From: Streptomyces guryensis
GTDB lineage: Bacteria > Actinomycetota > Actinomycetes > Streptomycetales > Streptomycetaceae
Direction of reading: 5' to 3'
NCBI RefSeq assembly: GCF_021261325.1
Contig: NZ_JAJSBI010000022.1
Coordinates: forward strand, 117,659-181,658
Length of the DNA: 64,000 nucleotides
Shown here: one piece after another, positions 61,606-64,000 of the stretch
How the letters are laid out: each line of letters begins with the position of its first letter
Numbering within the stretch: the first letter of the stretch is position 1
Notes under the pieces: generated by a model
The model's database searches: none
Told to the model about the DNA's origin: nothing
What the model saw: only the letters and a program-made list of their open reading frames with translations
Position numbers and translations under genes: made by a program

Positions 61606-61816
61606 TCAGCCCGTAGTGATCGAAACGAGCTCCATAAGGCTGTCGATCCGCCAGTCCGCCGCTGCCACCACCTCTGGGTCGTCGGCCCAGAAGTGCCCCC
61701 ATGGTCCACGCCGGATGTGGGCCACGCGCAGCCTGGAGGCCTTCGCTCGCCTGGAAAATGCTCCCTTCGCGTCCACATCGAGGCCGATCCACAGATCTGG
61801 TCACGGGGAGCGTCAT
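61606..61816 (-). pseudogene. Small frameshifted gene after DUF397
   Basis: The minus strand carries DLWIGLDVDAKGAFSRR ... RGPWGHFWADDPEVVAAADW and ends SLMELVSITTG, open in one frame but behind a stop. An ATG at 61816 (MTLPVT), 3 bp after the DUF397 stop, is in another frame. Dropping one A near 61798 joins them to a protein of about 70 residues. The GC pattern suggests a once-real gene of the cluster; a sequencing error is possible. Confidence 0.45.
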
Positions 61817-61819
61817 GCC

Positions 61820-62041
61820 TCAGGATCCAGAAAGCAACCCGCCTTGTTTCACCGCCTGCACGAAGGAACGCCAAGGGGTGCCGCGAACCGGGACCATCGG
61901 GCCTTCCGCATCCTTTGAATCACGTACGAGAGCATGCTCATCGGTCAGTGCGCACTCGACGCATTCTCCCCCTGCGCCGTTGCTATACGACGACGTGAAC
62001 CACATCAGACGGCCATGGTTCTTGGATCCTGCAATGCTCAC
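61820..62041 (-). CDS. DUF397 protein (BldB/WhiJ-partner type)
   Basis: A 73-residue DUF397 protein (WFTSSYSNGAGGECVECAL, DSKDAEGP, WRSFVQAVKQG). Such small proteins pair with an XRE regulator of the WhiJ type and modify its DNA binding. Its ATG overlaps the XRE stop by 4 bp, so the two are coupled. Confidence 0.9.
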   Translation of the reverse strand: MSIAGSKNHGRLMWFTSSYSNGAGGECVECALTDEHALVRDSKDAEGPMVPVRGTPWRSFVQAVKQGGLLSGS

Positions 62042-62886
62042 TGTGCGTATTCCTTCAGAATGGACTTGATCAGTTGGGTGGAGCGCTGAGGACTGAGGGC
62101 TGCGGCTCGCAAGCCGTCGAATGCCCTCGTGTACTCGCGAACATGATGCTCGCCCTCCAGGTACACGGCATCGGTGATGCCGTCGCGGTACACCAGGTCC
62201 GGGTCTTCCGGGGCGGGGAAGCCCAGCATGGTGAAGGAACCCGTGGCTGGATATGTGCCCGAGTCGAAAGGGAGGACCTGCAAGGTCAGTGTCGGCAACT
62301 CGGCTGATTCCAGGACGCGTTCAAGCTGCTCTCGCATCAATGACCGGTCCCCGATGACGTGGCGCAGAGCGCCCTCGTTCACAATGAACCAGGCATCAGG
62401 GGCGTCGGTTCGCGTCAACATGGCCTGGCGTTCCATGCGTACCCGCACGGCCCTGTCGATGTCCTCGGCGGTCATGTGAGCTCCCGTCTTGTGGAGCTCG
62501 CACGTATACGCCTCGGTCTGCATGAGGCCGGGGATCAACTCGCACTGGTACTGGCGGAACGTGGAGGCGTCCTGCTCCAGACCGATGTAGATGTTGAACC
62601 ACTCGGGCACACCGGAGCCGTGCACCTGCCACCAACCACGCGTCTTGGCCTCCCGGGCCAGTGACTTGAGGAACTCGCGCAGTTCGTCCGTGGTGTCGTA
62701 GAACCGGCACAGCGCATCGATGTCCGATGGCTGAACGCGGCCGCTGCCCGTCTCCATGCGGTTGACCTTGGAGCCACTCCAGTCCAGCGCCTCGCCGACT
62801 TGTGCGCAGGTCAAGGTGCTCTTTTCGCGGAGCTTCTTCAGCTCGATCGCGAGACGGCGACGGCGTGCCGTTGGTGAACCGGCCAT
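62038..62886 (-). CDS. WhiJ-like XRE transcriptional regulator (HTH + DUF5753)
   Basis: A 282-residue regulator. An N-terminal XRE helix-turn-helix (LKKLREKSTLTCAQVGEALDWSGSKVNRMETG) is followed by the DUF5753 domain (LEQDASTFRQYQCELIPGLMQT, RQAMLTRTDAPDAWFIVNEGAL). WhiJ-type proteins control development and antibiotic production in Streptomyces. ATG 62886 follows GAGAGGGATCCG. It is divergent from the ATPase gene and precedes DUF397. Confidence 0.92.
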   Translation of the reverse strand: MAGSPTARRRRLAIELKKLREKSTLTCAQVGEALDWSGSKVNRMETGSGRVQPSDIDALCRFYDTTDELREFLKSLAREAKTRGWWQVHGSGVPEWFNIYIGLEQDASTFRQYQCELIPGLMQTEAYTCELHKTGAHMTAEDIDRAVRVRMERQAMLTRTDAPDAWFIVNEGALRHVIGDRSLMREQLERVLESAELPTLTLQVLPFDSGTYPATGSFTMLGFPAPEDPDLVYRDGITDAVYLEGEHHVREYTRAFDGLRAAALSPQRSTQLIKSILKEYAQ

Positions 62887-63112
62887 CGGATCCCTCTCAA
62901 CCATGCGTCGAATAGCGGGCGTTCAGTCTGGCGCCAAGGCCTGCGCCTGCCAATCACTCGGAAGTGGGAATCTCGTCCTGCACATTGCACGGCGGGATGT
63001 GTTGCCACCACTCTGAATCAGCGACGCCACTCATAGTGAGGGTGTTTGACGCTCCGCGATGGCGCGGAGATGGCATGCGACGGGAGGGGTCTGTGTGATC
63101 CAGGAAGCGTGT

Positions 63113-63772
63113 ATGTCACGAAAGCCGTGGGACCTGGCCTTCACGGCCGAAGCTGAGGAAGTCGCCGCCCTGCGCCGCATCATGCGGTTCCATCTCGGCC
63201 TCTGGGGACTGCACGATCTCACCGACGGGGCTCAACTCTGCGTGAGCGAGCTGGTGTCCAACATCATCACGCACGTGGGCCCCGGTACCCCGGCCACGCT
63301 TGCGGTCTCCATGAACGGCACCCACCTGCGCATCGAGGTCCACGACCCCGCCCCGCGAGACCTGCCCACCCTCGTCGACGCGGACTCCGACTCCGAGGCC
63401 GGCCGAGGCATGGCTCTCGTCGACGCGGTGGCCGATCGCTGGGGCGTCCTGCTTCGCCCCGATGGAAAGGTAGTTTGGTGCGAGCTGGCAACGGAACTTG
63501 CCGCACCGAACGGTCACGTGGGTGGAGCCGGTGTCAAGCGGGCCGAGACGCTATTGAGCCTCTATACGGCGGACGGGCGCCCTCGTGAAGCGGACCCGAG
63601 CAGGCTGAGCAGGGCGGTCGCCCAAGAAGCGATGATCGACGTCATCACGGATTTCCTCTACTGGCTCCGAGTGCATGGCTGCGATGAGGAAGACGTTCTG
63701 GACAGGGCTCAGATGCGATTCGAGGCCTTGGTTTCGGCAACCGCAGGTGCGCCTTGCCGAGCCCTCCGGTGA
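63113..63772 (+). CDS. GHKL ATPase, RsbW/anti-sigma-like, of the WhiJ cluster type
   Basis: A 219-residue protein. The first 140 residues have the histidine-kinase-like ATPase fold: N box LCVSELVSNIITHV, G1 VHDPAPRDLP, G2 AGRGMALVDAVADRWG. A C-terminal helical extension of about 70 residues (RAVAQEAMIDVITDFLYWL) is not part of simple RsbW proteins. In whiJ and abaA loci such an ATPase lies divergent from the XRE/DUF397 pair, as here. ATG 63113 follows CAGGAAGC. Confidence 0.88.
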   Translation: MSRKPWDLAFTAEAEEVAALRRIMRFHLGLWGLHDLTDGAQLCVSELVSNIITHVGPGTPATLAVSMNGTHLRIEVHDPAPRDLPTLVDADSDSEAGRGMALVDAVADRWGVLLRPDGKVVWCELATELAAPNGHVGGAGVKRAETLLSLYTADGRPREADPSRLSRAVAQEAMIDVITDFLYWLRVHGCDEEDVLDRAQMRFEALVSATAGAPCRALR

Positions 63773-63822
63773 GGAAGTCTCCTGGACGGCTGGGTTCGGG
63801 GCAGGGCCCGGGCCTTGAGGGC

Positions 63823-63960
63823 ATGGTGGCCGATGCGCAACGCATGGACCGGATCCGAAGCCTCGCGCTCGAAGTGCGATGGTGTCCCGCCGAGTGGTGT
63901 AGTAGCGATCTCTGCATAGCCCCTGGTCATGGGGCGGCCATCGCGCAACTCTCCGAGTAG
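63823..63960 (+). CDS. Possible small protein
   Basis: A 45-codon frame from ATG 63823 (MVADAQRMDRIRSLAL ... HGAAIAQLSE), 50 bp after the ATPase. No family is recognised and no strong ribosome site is seen; it might equally be non-coding spacer before the next gene. Confidence 0.25.
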   Translation: MVADAQRMDRIRSLALEVRWCPAEWCSSDLCIAPGHGAAIAQLSE

Positions 63961-63988
63961 CGAAGCTCGTTGAGTGAGAGGTGACGCG

Positions 63989-64000
63989 ATGGCCTTGTCC
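63989..64000 (+). CDS. Start of next gene (truncated by window end)
   Basis: ATGGCCTTGTCC preceded by GAGAGGTGACGCG, a good ribosome site. Only four codons are inside the window. Confidence 0.5.

Overview
The window is a stretch of linear-chromosome core from a high-GC actinomycete, almost certainly Streptomyces. The evidence is GC-rich codon use with frequent GTG/TTG starts, a SsgA-like sporulation protein, DasR-type operators in front of N-acetylglucosamine PTS genes, a WhiJ-like XRE/DUF397/ATPase cluster, a CysO/Mec/CysM cysteine pathway, DUF1707, DUF2017 and DUF3618 proteins, and a LAXTG sorting signal. From memory the gene order resembles S. coelicolor from about SCO2895 to SCO2935; this is inference.

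Layout, left: a helicase C-terminus, IclR and PucR regulators, and a translationally coupled GNAT acetyltransferase + MenC/N-acylamino acid racemase pair (1-5.1 kb). Next come a Lon-like protease without a PDZ domain, a VapBC toxin-antitoxin pair and a four-gene glycine betaine/osmoprotectant ABC operon (5.1-10.4 kb). An AsnC-type regulator is divergent from hppD (4-hydroxyphenylpyruvate dioxygenase), which is followed after 13 bp by a three-gene cobalt-type nitrile hydratase or thiocyanate hydrolase set (10.4-13.4 kb). A TPR protein, an FAD-linked oxidase, an SsgG-like protein, two RDD membrane proteins and an M6 metalloprotease follow (13.5-22.5 kb).

Middle: NAD salvage genes pncA and pncB, clpS with a DUF2017 gene, and an amino-acid permease. 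Then comes a cysteine block: JAMM protease, Cys-containing leader peptide, CysO with a C-terminal extension, and CysM. After a membrane-anchored MazF-like protein and an MBL hydrolase, the PTS IIC/IIB genes flank an intergenic region with three DasR-like (dre) sites (31.6-33.4 kb). Next are rph, a lipoprotein and rdgB. An unusual short-variable-loop tRNA with anticodon UAG lies next to two tandem HNH endonucleases. They are followed by bcp, DUF3618, a GroES-like gene and a class A penicillin-binding protein (33-41 kb).

Right: an ABC-2 exporter operon, a DUF1707 protein, an SGNH lipase, a DUF445 protein and an MFS transporter (41-49.5 kb). Next are a Tat-exported, sortase-anchored alginate-lyase-family protein, two alpha/beta hydrolases (one frameshifted), a MarR regulator with a large AT-rich operator and a membrane Ser/Thr kinase. 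The rest is more accessory: a nitroreductase, a PPOX protein, secreted proteins, a ricin-GH62 arabinofuranosidase, a serine-hydrolase pseudogene, and a WhiJ-like regulatory cluster extended by a DUF6879 gene.

Several repeat families are visible: four copies of a dispersed intergenic element, a 126-bp inverted-repeat element, and tandem arrays of 16, 25 and 7 bp. No CRISPR array, insertion sequence, rRNA or origin was seen.
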